From Treponema sp. (GTDB lineage: Bacteria > Spirochaetota > Spirochaetia > Treponematales > Treponemataceae), in NCBI GenBank assembly GCA_017549025.1, contig JAFYWB010000042.1, forward strand, positions 16,835-80,834: 64,000 nucleotides of DNA, in the 5' to 3' direction. A program made the position numbers and the translations under genes. The notes below the pieces were generated by a model. It was not told where the DNA came from and searched no databases. It saw only the letters and a program-made list of their open reading frames with translations. Shown one piece after another: positions 32,536 through 41,059 of this stretch (position 1 is the first letter of the stretch; each line of letters opens with the position of its first letter).

Positions 32536-34158
32536 ATGAACAGAATTATACAAGTTTTTTACGTAATTTTTTCTGCAATAATTTTTTCCCTTGCAATTCA
32601 AAATGAATTCTTACCATTTGGATCCCCTTTTTTAGGACTTTTTGCCCTAGCACCCTTATATCTTGCGTTGAAGAATAGCCACTCCTATTTGGAAGCGTCC
32701 CTGCTCACAGGATTGCAAATATTTCTTGTCCATCTTATGTCTAGCTTTTGGCTTGGATTTTTCAGAGATTTTGCCATCTTTACGTTAGGAGCTTCTGCCT
32801 TGGGAACAGGGGCTCAGGGCATGGCCTTTGGCTGTTATTTCCATTACTTCCTTGGAAAACGAAAAATTCCCGCAGCCCTCCAACAACAAAGAAAGTATCA
32901 ACCTTTGTTTTTTGCCCTGCTTTGGACACTGTACGAATGGGCAAAATCCTCAGCCTTAGGTTTTTTGGCCTATCCCTGGGGTACGTTGGTTATGACCTCC
33001 TACAAGTGGAACCTGCTGACCCAGATTGTGGACATAACAGGAACCTGGGGAATCTCCTTCCTGTTCTCCCTTTTTGGAGCCTTGGTGGGAGAAGGAATTT
33101 GTCTGCTGTCATCTTCAATTACAAAAAACAACAGCACCCAGTTTTTCCAGTACCGTCAGCTTACCGCCTGCTGCATGGCATTCTTTGTCCTTTCTGTGGT
33201 GTACGGAGCCTGGCAGCTGAACAAGGAGCTTGTACCAGTAAAACACATGGAAACAGTTATGGTACAACAAAATATTGATTCTTGGGTAGTAGGTAGGGAT
33301 GATTTACCCATACGGATTTCCCAAGAGCTCACAGATGCTGCTGTGGAGGATTGTGTAGCTGTCACCGGTGAGAAGCCTGATTTAGTAGTGTGGAGCGAAT
33401 CGGTACTTTCCTACACCTTTCCTGAATCTAAGTTCTATTACCACGACAATCCTACTCCCCGCCCACTGATTCCCTACCTTCAACAGCTGGAGGTGCCTAG
33501 TGTTATTGGTGGGGCAGCCACCATTGATAAATCAAAGAAAATGTATGCAAATGCAGCCTTGTTCTTTGACAGAGCCGGTGACTATCAGGGCTACTACGGC
33601 AAGATGCATCTAGTACCCTTTGCAGAGGTTATTCCCGGTGCCCAGTATGAATGGGTACGGAACTTGCTGGAAACCATCCTAGGTTTTTCCAGTGGCTGGA
33701 CTCCTGGCACCAAAATCACCTTGTTCACTGTACCATTGAAAGCAGGATCTGACGTTACAATAAGCATTCCTATATGCTTTGAAGATGCCTTTCCCATGGT
33801 GTGCCGTGCCTTGTTCCGTGCTGGTAGCGAGGTTTTTGTCAACATCACCAACGATTCTTGGTCCATGACCAATTCTGCTGAATACCAGCATTTTGCCATT
33901 GCTTCCTTCCGAGCCATTGAATTTAGAACCACCCTCATTCGTTCCACCAATTCAGGCTATTCCGTGGTGGTAAATCCCAAGGGCCAGGTCATTGCAGATA
34001 TGCCCCTTTTTCAAGAGGCCTCGTTATACACCTCTGTACCCATTTACCAACGGAAGGTTACGGTGTATTGTATGTTTGGTGATTGGCTACCAGTCCTTTG
34101 CCTTATTCTTGCCTTCGTTAGTGTTTTTGTAACGGAGAAAAAAGGGAGAAAGCAGTGA
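32536..34158 (+). CDS. lnt: Apolipoprotein N-acyltransferase
   Basis: Adds the third acyl chain to lipoproteins in the inner membrane. It has 540 residues, with six to seven N-terminal membrane helices (about 5-210), a periplasmic nitrilase-like domain and a C-terminal helix. The catalytic triad candidates are Glu in VVWSESVLS, Lys in YYGKMHLVPFAE and Cys in ISIPICFEDAF; NITNDSW is also typical. Its stop overlaps the bioY GTG start, so it heads an operon with the biotin importer. The link to biotin transport is positional only. Confidence 0.93.
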   Translation: MNRIIQVFYVIFSAIIFSLAIQNEFLPFGSPFLGLFALAPLYLALKNSHSYLEASLLTGLQIFLVHLMSSFWLGFFRDFAIFTLGASALGTGAQGMAFGCYFHYFLGKRKIPAALQQQRKYQPLFFALLWTLYEWAKSSALGFLAYPWGTLVMTSYKWNLLTQIVDITGTWGISFLFSLFGALVGEGICLLSSSITKNNSTQFFQYRQLTACCMAFFVLSVVYGAWQLNKELVPVKHMETVMVQQNIDSWVVGRDDLPIRISQELTDAAVEDCVAVTGEKPDLVVWSESVLSYTFPESKFYYHDNPTPRPLIPYLQQLEVPSVIGGAATIDKSKKMYANAALFFDRAGDYQGYYGKMHLVPFAEVIPGAQYEWVRNLLETILGFSSGWTPGTKITLFTVPLKAGSDVTISIPICFEDAFPMVCRALFRAGSEVFVNITNDSWSMTNSAEYQHFAIASFRAIEFRTTLIRSTNSGYSVVVNPKGQVIADMPLFQEASLYTSVPIYQRKVTVYCMFGDWLPVLCLILAFVSVFVTEKKGRKQ

Positions 34159-34745
34159 AAAAAACATCCCGTAGCTCAGTGTTCATGGCCATGTATGCTG
34201 CAATTATTTGCATAACAGGCTTTATTTCCATCCCCTTGGGCCCCATTCCCTTGGTGCTGCAAAATCTAGTAGCCATTTCTGCGGGCCTTGTATTTGGACT
34301 CCCTCAAGGAGCTGCTGCCGTGGGAATGTTTTTGGTGGTGGGAACCTTGGGACTCCCTGTTTTCTCTGGAGCAAGAAGCGGAATAGCCGTTTTAAATGGT
34401 CCCACTGGAGGCTTTTTGATGGGCTATTTTGTAGGAGCCCTCATTGCAGGAGCCATTGCTACCAAGCCCAAAATTGAAGAAAAGCCCCTGTCTAGAGCAT
34501 CACTTTTTCGGCTGACACGGGCAGCTGTTGCAGGGCTTGGATTCACCTATTTGATTGGAGTGCTTAATTTTAGACGGGTTACTGGAACAAGCTTTTCCCA
34601 AGCACTTTCTCTGTGCGTCATTCCCTTCCTGATTCCAGATATCATCAAGATTTGTATCATGGTGCCCGTGGCAGCTCGGCTTCGTCCTGTGGTGGCGAGA
34701 TTTATGCAGGATGATCAAGACCAGGGAGATGAAGCACGTTCATGA
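34155..34745 (+). CDS. bioY: BioY biotin transporter S-component
   Basis: A 196-residue ECF-type substrate-binding membrane protein with about six helices. BioY motifs are ISIPLGPIPLVLQNLVAISAG, GTLGLPVFSGARSG and LNGPTGGFLMGYFVGA. It captures biotin and works with the EcfA and EcfT proteins encoded next. The start is GTG behind GGGAGA and overlaps the lnt stop by 4 bp; its own stop overlaps the ecfA start. No biotin biosynthesis genes are in the window. Confidence 0.93.
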   Translation: MKKTSRSSVFMAMYAAIICITGFISIPLGPIPLVLQNLVAISAGLVFGLPQGAAAVGMFLVVGTLGLPVFSGARSGIAVLNGPTGGFLMGYFVGALIAGAIATKPKIEEKPLSRASLFRLTRAAVAGLGFTYLIGVLNFRRVTGTSFSQALSLCVIPFLIPDIIKICIMVPVAARLRPVVARFMQDDQDQGDEARS

Positions 34746-35509
34746 CAGCAAACCAAGAACCCATTCTCCTGCTGGAAGGCATCTCCAAAAAATTTCCCTT
34801 GTCTGGCAGACTATCTAGCGACACCAAGGAATCAAAATCTTATTTTCATGCATTAAAGGACATTAGCTTTACTCTAAATAAAAATGACTTTGTGGTTTTA
34901 GGGGGAGCCAACGGTTCAGGAAAGAGTCTTTTGATGACTATTATTGCAGGCTTGGTAAAGCCCAGCTCAGGAAAGGTTACCAGAAAAAGTGCCGTAGGAC
35001 TGGTATTCCAGAATCCAGACCTACAAATTTTGGGTGAAACTCCCTGGGAAGATGTTTTGATTGGGCCTAAAAACAAAGGGCTTAAAGGTGAACAGCTTCA
35101 TTCTCTAGGCACAGAAGCCTTGAAAAGAGTGGGATTGACAGAAAAAGCTTCTTTTCCTTCCCGGAGTCTTTCCGGCGGAGAAAAACGACGATTGGCCACC
35201 GCAGGAATTCTTGCCTTGGAGCGGGATATCATCATTTTTGACGAGCCCTTTGCAAACCTAGATTATCCTGGAGTACAGCAAATTAACAGGCTTTTGAGCC
35301 AACTCCATGAAGAAGGAAAAACCATTGTGGTCTTGACCCACGAGCTGGAAAAATGTCTTGGACTTGCCACAAGATTTATGGTGCTATACCATGGTACCCT
35401 CGTTTTTGATGGCAGTCCAGAAGATGGCCTCAAACAAAACCTTGAATCCTGGGCCATCCGTAATCCCCTAAGACAATACTGTACATTGGAAGACCTGCTA
35501 TGGAGCTAA
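34742..35509 (+). CDS. ECF transporter ATPase (BioM/EcfA type)
   Basis: A 255-residue energy-coupling ATPase with Walker A GGANGSGKSLL, the Q-loop VFQNPDLQILGETPWEDV typical of ECF ATPases, signature SLSGGEKRRLATAGILAL, Walker B IIIFDEPFANLD and VLTHELEK. It is encoded with BioY and EcfT; a single ATPase in the locus fits the BioMNY type with a homodimer. Confidence 0.92.
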   Translation: MTANQEPILLLEGISKKFPLSGRLSSDTKESKSYFHALKDISFTLNKNDFVVLGGANGSGKSLLMTIIAGLVKPSSGKVTRKSAVGLVFQNPDLQILGETPWEDVLIGPKNKGLKGEQLHSLGTEALKRVGLTEKASFPSRSLSGGEKRRLATAGILALERDIIIFDEPFANLDYPGVQQINRLLSQLHEEGKTIVVLTHELEKCLGLATRFMVLYHGTLVFDGSPEDGLKQNLESWAIRNPLRQYCTLEDLLWS

Positions 35510-36183
35510 GCCTCTTTTCCTTCCACCCCACCAAAAGTCCCCTTACAAAAATCAATCCCGGATTAAAGCTTCTGCTTTTGCTTATAGCAGTTATTTCATT
35601 ATTTTATATTGATTTAATTCCTACTGCAATTCTGTTTTGTCTTCTTGTAGTTGTTTCTCTTCCCTTAGGATTTTCTCTTACAAGTCAATTTCAAGACTTT
35701 AAGCCCATATTCATCTACATTCTGATTTATTATATGGCTAGTATTATCATCAACCTGAGTCAGGTCAAAATCCTCGCTCCTGTGCTATTCATTCCTTCAC
35801 CAACCATTGCCCTGTCAATGCTCCGTCTGTTGGTGAGCCTTCAGCTAGCCCGATTCTTTTACAAAACCACCACAACTACCCAGCTCAAATTCAGCTTGGA
35901 AAAAATAGAGCTGCAGCTACGAGAGCTTTTACAACGACTTCCGATTTGTGGAAAAAAAATCCAAAGTCAAGCCAGCTTTACCTTTAGCCTCACTATGATT
36001 ATTTCCTTCATTCCCCGCCTCATGAGTCTGTGGAACCAGCTGGAGCTTTCCTGGAAGGCTCGTGGAGGAGCAGCTGGCCTTAAAATGATGTATCAGCTAT
36101 TTCCCCAGCTTCTTGTGCTTGCCTTTACAGAGGCAGAAAACACCTGGCAGGCTATCTTAAGTCGTGAAAAAGAAATATCTTAA
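35500..36183 (+). CDS. ECF transporter transmembrane protein (BioN/EcfT type)
   Basis: A 227-residue membrane protein with four to five helices and the EcfT coupling helix signature ELSWKARGG near residue 190. It starts 10 bp inside the end of the ATPase gene. With bioY and the ATPase gene it completes a dedicated biotin importer. Confidence 0.9.
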   Translation: MELSLFSFHPTKSPLTKINPGLKLLLLLIAVISLFYIDLIPTAILFCLLVVVSLPLGFSLTSQFQDFKPIFIYILIYYMASIIINLSQVKILAPVLFIPSPTIALSMLRLLVSLQLARFFYKTTTTTQLKFSLEKIELQLRELLQRLPICGKKIQSQASFTFSLTMIISFIPRLMSLWNQLELSWKARGGAAGLKMMYQLFPQLLVLAFTEAENTWQAILSREKEIS

Positions 36184-36195
36184 AATTACAAGCTC

Positions 36196-36224
36196 TTGAA
36201 GGGACTTTTTTTGTAGTGTATACT
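36196..36224 (+). promoter_or_regulatory. Promoter of nrdR
   Basis: -35 TTGAAG (36196-36201), 17-bp spacer, -10 TATACT (36219-36224). The -10 box is embedded in the inverted repeat 36208-36231. Confidence 0.6.
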
Positions 36225-36231
36225 ACAAAAA
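36208..36231. promoter_or_regulatory. Inverted repeat over the nrdR promoter (candidate operator)
   Basis: Perfect 10-bp arms TTTTTGTAGT / ACTACAAAAA around GTAT. It covers the spacer and -10 box. Its core TAGTGTATACTA is reminiscent of, but not identical to, the NrdR box (ACAC-T-ATATA-G-TGT type), so autoregulation by NrdR is plausible. Confidence 0.5.
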
Positions 36232-36246
36232 TTGAGAGGATTTTTT

Positions 36247-36720
36247 ATGCGTTGTCCTTATTGTGGCAGTCTTGATGACAAGGTAATTGAATCCCGAACC
36301 TTGGGTACTGGCGAAAGTATCCGACGGCGGCGGGAATGTATTAGCTGTGGCTATAGATTTACCAGCTACGAACGAATTGAAGAAAAGCCCTTTATGGTGG
36401 TAAAGCGTGACGGTCGCCGCCAGCCCTTTGATCGGGCAAAGCTAGAAAAAGGCATTGCCAGAGCCTTGGAAAAACGACCTGTTTCTGCCACCATGACAGA
36501 CAACCTTATTTCCGAAATCGAAGACATCGTCTTCATCCGAGGAAGAACCTCCAGAGAAATTCCCACGGAGGAACTGGGAGATTTAGTGCTGGAAAAACTC
36601 CATGGCCTAGACAAGGTGGCCTACATCAGATTTGCCTCTGTATACCGCCATTTCGAGAATCTAGATGAATTTATCACTGAGGTAAATAAGATTGAATCTA
36701 GCAAAGATACTGCTGGTTAA
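36247..36720 (+). CDS. nrdR: Transcriptional repressor NrdR
   Basis: ATP/dATP-sensing repressor of ribonucleotide reductase genes, 157 residues. A zinc ribbon at the N-terminus has Cys3, Cys6, Cys31 and Cys34 (MRCPYCGS, RRRRECISCGYRFTSYE), followed by an ATP-cone domain (VVKRDGRRQPFDRAKLEKGI). The family start MRCPYCG and the GAGAGGA upstream place the start at 36247 rather than the in-frame TTG at 36232. It is likely monocistronic, with an inverted repeat over its promoter. Confidence 0.95.
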   Translation: MRCPYCGSLDDKVIESRTLGTGESIRRRRECISCGYRFTSYERIEEKPFMVVKRDGRRQPFDRAKLEKGIARALEKRPVSATMTDNLISEIEDIVFIRGRTSREIPTEELGDLVLEKLHGLDKVAYIRFASVYRHFENLDEFITEVNKIESSKDTAG

Positions 36721-36837
36721 ATCATGATACAGCACTTCTAAAGATGATTTTTATTCTGTCGTACCACCTGCTTTCCGAATGAGGTATAAACAATTTTAAA
36801 AATTAGTTGTTTTGTAAGACACAGGAGCATATCAATT

Positions 36838-38340
36838 ATGAAAAAAATTACTTTTGTATTGCTTTTAGTAACCACTATCTTTACGGTTTTTGCTGAGCAG
36901 TATCAAATTACTGATGTCCAATATGAATTGGACGGTAGAACACGGGAATACGCACTAAACAAGGCTCTGGATATTAGAAAAGACCGTATCTTTGGCTCTC
37001 AAGAAGAGCTTCAGCTCTACATTGATTTTATCTTTCAAAAACTCAGTGACCAGCGAGTTCTTGAAAATCCTCAAGTACGCTATGAATTAGGTAATCCCAC
37101 TACCGAAGACATTATTCCAGTGAGTTTATTCATCATTGCAGATGAAACCTGGAATATTCTCCCCTTGCCCTATCCTAAATACGACTCAAATTCAGGTTTT
37201 TCCTTTAAATTTAAAATAAGGGACTACAATTTTTTGGGTACCATGGAGCCACTGAATTTTGACTTGGAGTTCTATCAAAAAGATGAGGGGGCAACAAATG
37301 TTTTGGGCATGGGAATTGACTTTGCAATTCCCTTTGCATTAGGAGTTCTTGATGCCCAATGGAACAACAAGGCTTCCATTGACTATACCTTTGGCGATTC
37401 CAGCCCAAACTTTTCTTTTTCCACTGGTTTAGATTTAGCTTATGCCTTCAAATATATCACCTTAAAGTTGGAAACAAAGCAGTCTGTAGATATTGACAAT
37501 GACTACAAAGCGGCCGGAGATTGGATTTACGGAACTGAATTCGCCAAATTTAGTACTCCCATTACACTTCTTCGTACAACAGGGGCCTTTGGAAACATTA
37601 AGTTTGTTCCCTATAGCTCTATCACCTATCGTTGGGACTTGAATGGAATCAATCATCCTGATTTAGTTGGCCCTAGCCTTGGTTTAGGATATGGATTTTC
37701 TGCAGGAAAGGTAAACTGGATTGGAAATTTTAGAAAGGGCTTTACCTCCAGCCTCACTAATTCCTACGAATACAATTTCCATTCAACAAACTGGACCACA
37801 GAATTAGCCTTACAGTTTGAAGGATTTTATTTCATCAACTTCTTTGGTATTTCTACCCGTTCAAAACTCTTTACTCACTACGATTTGGTTAAAAAAAGTA
37901 ATTCTACCACAACTAACGTAGCAGAATGGATGAGAGGTGTTTACAATGGCAAAAGTTATAATTCTGGTCGGGCTAATTTACCAACTGGCTTTGTTATGAA
38001 CCTTGATTTCCCCATGAGAGTGCTAGAAACCGATTGGCGTGGTTGGGGAAAGGCTTTGTTTAAGCGTGATATGCCTTCTTGGTTCGGATTCTTCGATTTT
38101 GAAATGCAAGTTGTCCCCTTTATTGATATTGCTTTGTATGGTGCAGATGACTATTGCTGGGTACATCTGGATGATGGATTTTATTCAGCAGGACTTGAAG
38201 TTATCGTGTATCCAAATAAAATGAGAAGCATTCAAGTGAGAGCTAGTGCAGGCTTGGATATTGGTGCTAAACTCCTAGAACAGGATTGGCGAAGCAAGAA
38301 AGGCCCTGAAATCGAAATTGGAATCGGCCTCCACTACTAG
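36838..38340 (+). CDS. Outer-membrane beta-barrel with one POTRA-like domain (Omp85/TamA-like)
   Basis: A 500-residue exported protein with signal peptide (MKKITFVLLLVTTIFTVFAEQ). Residues about 21-120 resemble a POTRA domain (YQITDVQYELDGRTREYALNKAL, VPVSLFIIADE-like IPVSLFIIADETWNILP). The remainder is a long series of amphipathic strands (GFSFKFKIRDYNFLGTMEP resembles the first barrel strands of Omp85 proteins), ending EIEIGIGLHY with a terminal aromatic residue. It may be a reduced TamA- or FhaC-like insertase or secretion porin. No partner is encoded adjacent. AGGAG precedes the ATG. Ends at a shared terminator. Confidence 0.72.
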   Translation: MKKITFVLLLVTTIFTVFAEQYQITDVQYELDGRTREYALNKALDIRKDRIFGSQEELQLYIDFIFQKLSDQRVLENPQVRYELGNPTTEDIIPVSLFIIADETWNILPLPYPKYDSNSGFSFKFKIRDYNFLGTMEPLNFDLEFYQKDEGATNVLGMGIDFAIPFALGVLDAQWNNKASIDYTFGDSSPNFSFSTGLDLAYAFKYITLKLETKQSVDIDNDYKAAGDWIYGTEFAKFSTPITLLRTTGAFGNIKFVPYSSITYRWDLNGINHPDLVGPSLGLGYGFSAGKVNWIGNFRKGFTSSLTNSYEYNFHSTNWTTELALQFEGFYFINFFGISTRSKLFTHYDLVKKSNSTTTNVAEWMRGVYNGKSYNSGRANLPTGFVMNLDFPMRVLETDWRGWGKALFKRDMPSWFGFFDFEMQVVPFIDIALYGADDYCWVHLDDGFYSAGLEVIVYPNKMRSIQVRASAGLDIGAKLLEQDWRSKKGPEIEIGIGLHY

Positions 38341-38360
38341 AAGTAATATGTAGTTGATAA

Positions 38361-38397
38361 AATAAAAGCCTGACTTCTCCGAGGTCAGGCTTTTATT
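38361..38397. terminator. Bidirectional terminator
   Basis: Perfect 14-bp stem AATAAAAGCCTGAC (38361-38374) / GTCAGGCTTTTATT (38384-38397) between the convergent outer-membrane barrel gene and the TPR gene at the end of the V-ATPase/ispG operon. Confidence 0.9.
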
Positions 38398-38428
38398 ATT
38401 TAGTTCTTTATCAAAATGAAGTACCTTA

Positions 38429-39514
38429 TTACAGTTTTCCAATAGCCAACTGACGCCAGTAATTTTCTGGTGCTGTTTGAGCAATTACTACCAACAGCTC
38501 CTTGGCAAAATCCTCATTTTCAGGGAACATTTGTGAGCCTAAATCAGCAAGCCGATAAAAGCAACGCCAAAAGCCTTGATCCATGCTCCATTCTGCCAAC
38601 TCATAGTTATTAATTGCAATTTGAAAAAACTCTCGTAGGTTTTTGTATTCAAACTCTGTAACACGATTTGCCAAGAAATTATTCATACGCGTAAAGGATG
38701 CCAAAGTACCAAACAAAGACATCTTAAAGGCTTCCTGGTACCGCTCCTGTTCCACATACAACTCAGTCAAGCGGAAAAAAGCTGGAATAGAACGATAACA
38801 GTCTGCACGATAAAGATTAAAAATCTTGTCCGCACTATAACCTCTTTGAACAGAATTTGTCAGTGCTACAGTAAATCCGTCGTTTCCGTAATAGGGATCA
38901 GAGGCAATAATCAACATCAGCGCTTTTTCGCAGTTTTCATAATCATCAAAATTGTAGGAAAGATTTGCCATATCATACAATATGTCGTATCTGCTTTCTG
39001 GAATATCCAAAATATCCGCATTATTCCAGGCATCCATATAGTATGAATAGGAAAGCTCATACTCTCCCTCAAACTCGTAGATTTTTGCCATAAGATGGGC
39101 TGCCTCAGGAAAAATAGTCTTGGCAGCCAGATGCTTTTGAATCTCCGCAATAGAATTGTTGAAAAAAGTTCCATTGTGGAGGGAAGTTGTATATTCAATG
39201 AGATTAACTACATCGTACACATCACGAGACTGCAAAACAGCTATAACATCAAGAATATTGTCACCAGCACTCTGCACTTCTTGGGGATGAAGAGCTGCAT
39301 TCAAGGCATCAAGAGACTCAGTAGCCTCCTTTTGACGCAATAACCTTGCCTCTTCTGCCAACAGAAGTGCCTTACCGTATTCACCGGAATCAAAGGCAAA
39401 CTGGGCATCCTCCAAAAGCCGTGCTGATTTTTGAAACAAAGGCAACTCAATGGCAAAAACCATAGAACTGAGGAGTAATGCAATACTGATAAATACTAGT
39501 TTTCTCTTATTCAC
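38429..39514 (-). CDS. Exported TPR-like protein of unknown function
   Basis: A 361-residue protein with signal peptide (LVFISIALLLSSMVFAIE) and helical repeats of TPR type (SARLLEDAQFAFDSGEYGKALLLAEEARLL, HLMAKIYEFEGEYELSYSYYMDA, FFRLTELYVEQERYQEAFKMSL). It is probably periplasmic. The GTG start overlaps the ispG stop by 4 bp, so it is translationally coupled to ispG and ends the long V-ATPase operon. A function is not evident; treponemes have many such exported TPR proteins. Confidence 0.75.
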   Translation of the reverse strand: MNKRKLVFISIALLLSSMVFAIELPLFQKSARLLEDAQFAFDSGEYGKALLLAEEARLLRQKEATESLDALNAALHPQEVQSAGDNILDVIAVLQSRDVYDVVNLIEYTTSLHNGTFFNNSIAEIQKHLAAKTIFPEAAHLMAKIYEFEGEYELSYSYYMDAWNNADILDIPESRYDILYDMANLSYNFDDYENCEKALMLIIASDPYYGNDGFTVALTNSVQRGYSADKIFNLYRADCYRSIPAFFRLTELYVEQERYQEAFKMSLFGTLASFTRMNNFLANRVTEFEYKNLREFFQIAINNYELAEWSMDQGFWRCFYRLADLGSQMFPENEDFAKELLVVIAQTAPENYWRQLAIGKL

Positions 39515-40602
39515 AGACTTAACAATTCCTTTCTAAATACAGTATCGGCAGATTCTGCTGAAACCGTTTGAACTATTTTTCCGTGTTTGAAAATGGTAAC
39601 CTTATCTCCAGTACCAGTAATGCCGATATCAGCATGCTTTCCTTCTCCAGGTCCGTTTACCACGCACCCCATAACGGCTACAGTAATATCCTTGTCCATG
39701 GAAAGAAGCTCTGCTTCCCACTTGTCCATAAAGGCGTGAACATCAAAGCCATTTCGTCCGCATCGGGGGCAAGATACAATCTTTACACCACCAGCTCGCA
39801 GTCCTGTTTCACGAAGGATTTCACGAGCGGTAATAACCTCATTGTCTGGGGAAGAAGAAAGACTAACTCGAATGGTATTACCAATTCCCTCCTCCAGCAG
39901 GCGGCTAAAGGCTAAGGTACTTTTAACAATGCCTCCAACTAAGGGGCCTGCTTCTGTAACTCCCACGTGAAGGGGAATATCAAAGCGAGAAGCAAAATCC
40001 CTGTTAGAATCCACCGTTTCTTTTACTGATGAGGCTTTCATGGAGACAACAAACTGATCAAAACCAAGGCTATCAAGTACTTCAGCTTCACGAGCAGCTG
40101 TTTGTGAAAGGCCCTGAGCACGAGTAAGCTTTCCATCCCGCACGTCGGCAGCAATATCTTGAGGGAGACTACCAGTATTCACTCCAATACGAATAGCAGC
40201 TCCTTTGTCTTTACAACGAGCTACCACTGCTTCTACCCGGTCTCGGCTACCAATATTTCCAGGATTAATTCTGATTTTGGCAACATTCCCCTCTAAACAC
40301 CGCAATGCCAGCTTGTAGTCAAAGTGGATGTCGGCTACCAAAGGAATGTCTGTTTCCTTGGCCAGAAGCACCAAGGCATCGGCGCTTGCCATGTCAGGCA
40401 CTGCAAATCGAATGATATCGCATCCTAAAGCCTGCAATTTTTCCATGCGGTGAACAATAGACAAAAGGGCATCCCGATCCTGAAGGATGTCGGTAATGCC
40501 CTCTTTCCACATTGTTTGGATGGATACCGGTGATGAACCACCGATACCCAGCCGTTTTGTTCTTCCCGCACCACCAATATACACTTGACGTGTGTGATGC
40601 AT
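39511..40602 (-). CDS. ispG: 4-hydroxy-3-methylbut-2-enyl diphosphate synthase
   Basis: 4Fe-4S enzyme of the MEP pathway that converts MEcPP to HMBPP. 363 residues. Visible motifs are PVSIQTMW, CDIIRFAVPD, PLVADIHFDYKLAL, KIRINPGNIG, and the iron-sulfur cysteines in SCPRCGRNGFD and MGCVVNGPGEGKHADIGI. The gene starts 11 bp after the V-ATPase K subunit and is coupled to the TPR gene. dxr of the same pathway is at the start of the window. Confidence 0.96.
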   Translation of the reverse strand: MHHTRQVYIGGAGRTKRLGIGGSSPVSIQTMWKEGITDILQDRDALLSIVHRMEKLQALGCDIIRFAVPDMASADALVLLAKETDIPLVADIHFDYKLALRCLEGNVAKIRINPGNIGSRDRVEAVVARCKDKGAAIRIGVNTGSLPQDIAADVRDGKLTRAQGLSQTAAREAEVLDSLGFDQFVVSMKASSVKETVDSNRDFASRFDIPLHVGVTEAGPLVGGIVKSTLAFSRLLEEGIGNTIRVSLSSSPDNEVITAREILRETGLRAGGVKIVSCPRCGRNGFDVHAFMDKWEAELLSMDKDITVAVMGCVVNGPGEGKHADIGITGTGDKVTIFKHGKIVQTVSAESADTVFRKELLSL

Positions 40603-40613
40603 GAAGTCTCCTT

Positions 40614-41036
40614 TTATTTCAGTACGATCATAGAGAATACCATTGCGAACAAAGCAACAGTTTCACAAAGACCTACAACCATGATGTACTGGGCAAAACC
40701 CTTTCCTGTTTCACCGAGAGCATCAGAACCAGCAGCACCAGCCTTTCCCTGGAATACGGCAGAAGCAGCCATGGCAAGACCAGAGAAGATACCCAAAGCC
40801 AACAGGAAGGCACCATCCTTGGTGGAGTTAATCATATTCTGCATCAACAGAAATCCATAGATGGTCTGGGTAAGAGGGGCACCAGCAAAAACAGTCAGGA
40901 TGAAGGGAGCGGGCTTGTTGTTCATGTAACAACGCTTCCAAGCACCAATAGCTGCCTGACCGGCACAACCAATACCAATTGCAGAACCAATAGCTGCAAT
41001 ACCAAGAACACAAGCTGCTCCAAACATTCCAATCAT
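40614..41036 (-). CDS. ntpK: V-type ATPase K (c-ring) subunit
   Basis: A 140-residue four-helix proteolipid forming the membrane rotor. The essential carboxylate is Glu125 in VGLCETVALF. Residues matching the Na+ site of Enterococcus hirae NtpK are present: Thr56-Gln57 (APLTQTIYG), Gln96 (FQGKAGAAG) and Glu125, pointing to Na+ rather than H+ translocation. This is inferred by eye alignment. It is the last ATPase gene, 23 bp after subunit I, and is followed by ispG. Confidence 0.93.
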   Translation of the reverse strand: MIGMFGAACVLGIAAIGSAIGIGCAGQAAIGAWKRCYMNNKPAPFILTVFAGAPLTQTIYGFLLMQNMINSTKDGAFLLALGIFSGLAMAASAVFQGKAGAAGSDALGETGKGFAQYIMVVGLCETVALFAMVFSMIVLK

Positions 41037-41059
41037 ATTATACTCCTAAAAAAAGAACT

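Noticed and set aside
36208..36231. Inverted repeat considered as terminator of the biotin-transport operon
   Set aside because: The stem is AT-rich with a -10 box inside it and a fitting -35 upstream; an operator reading is more likely than termination.
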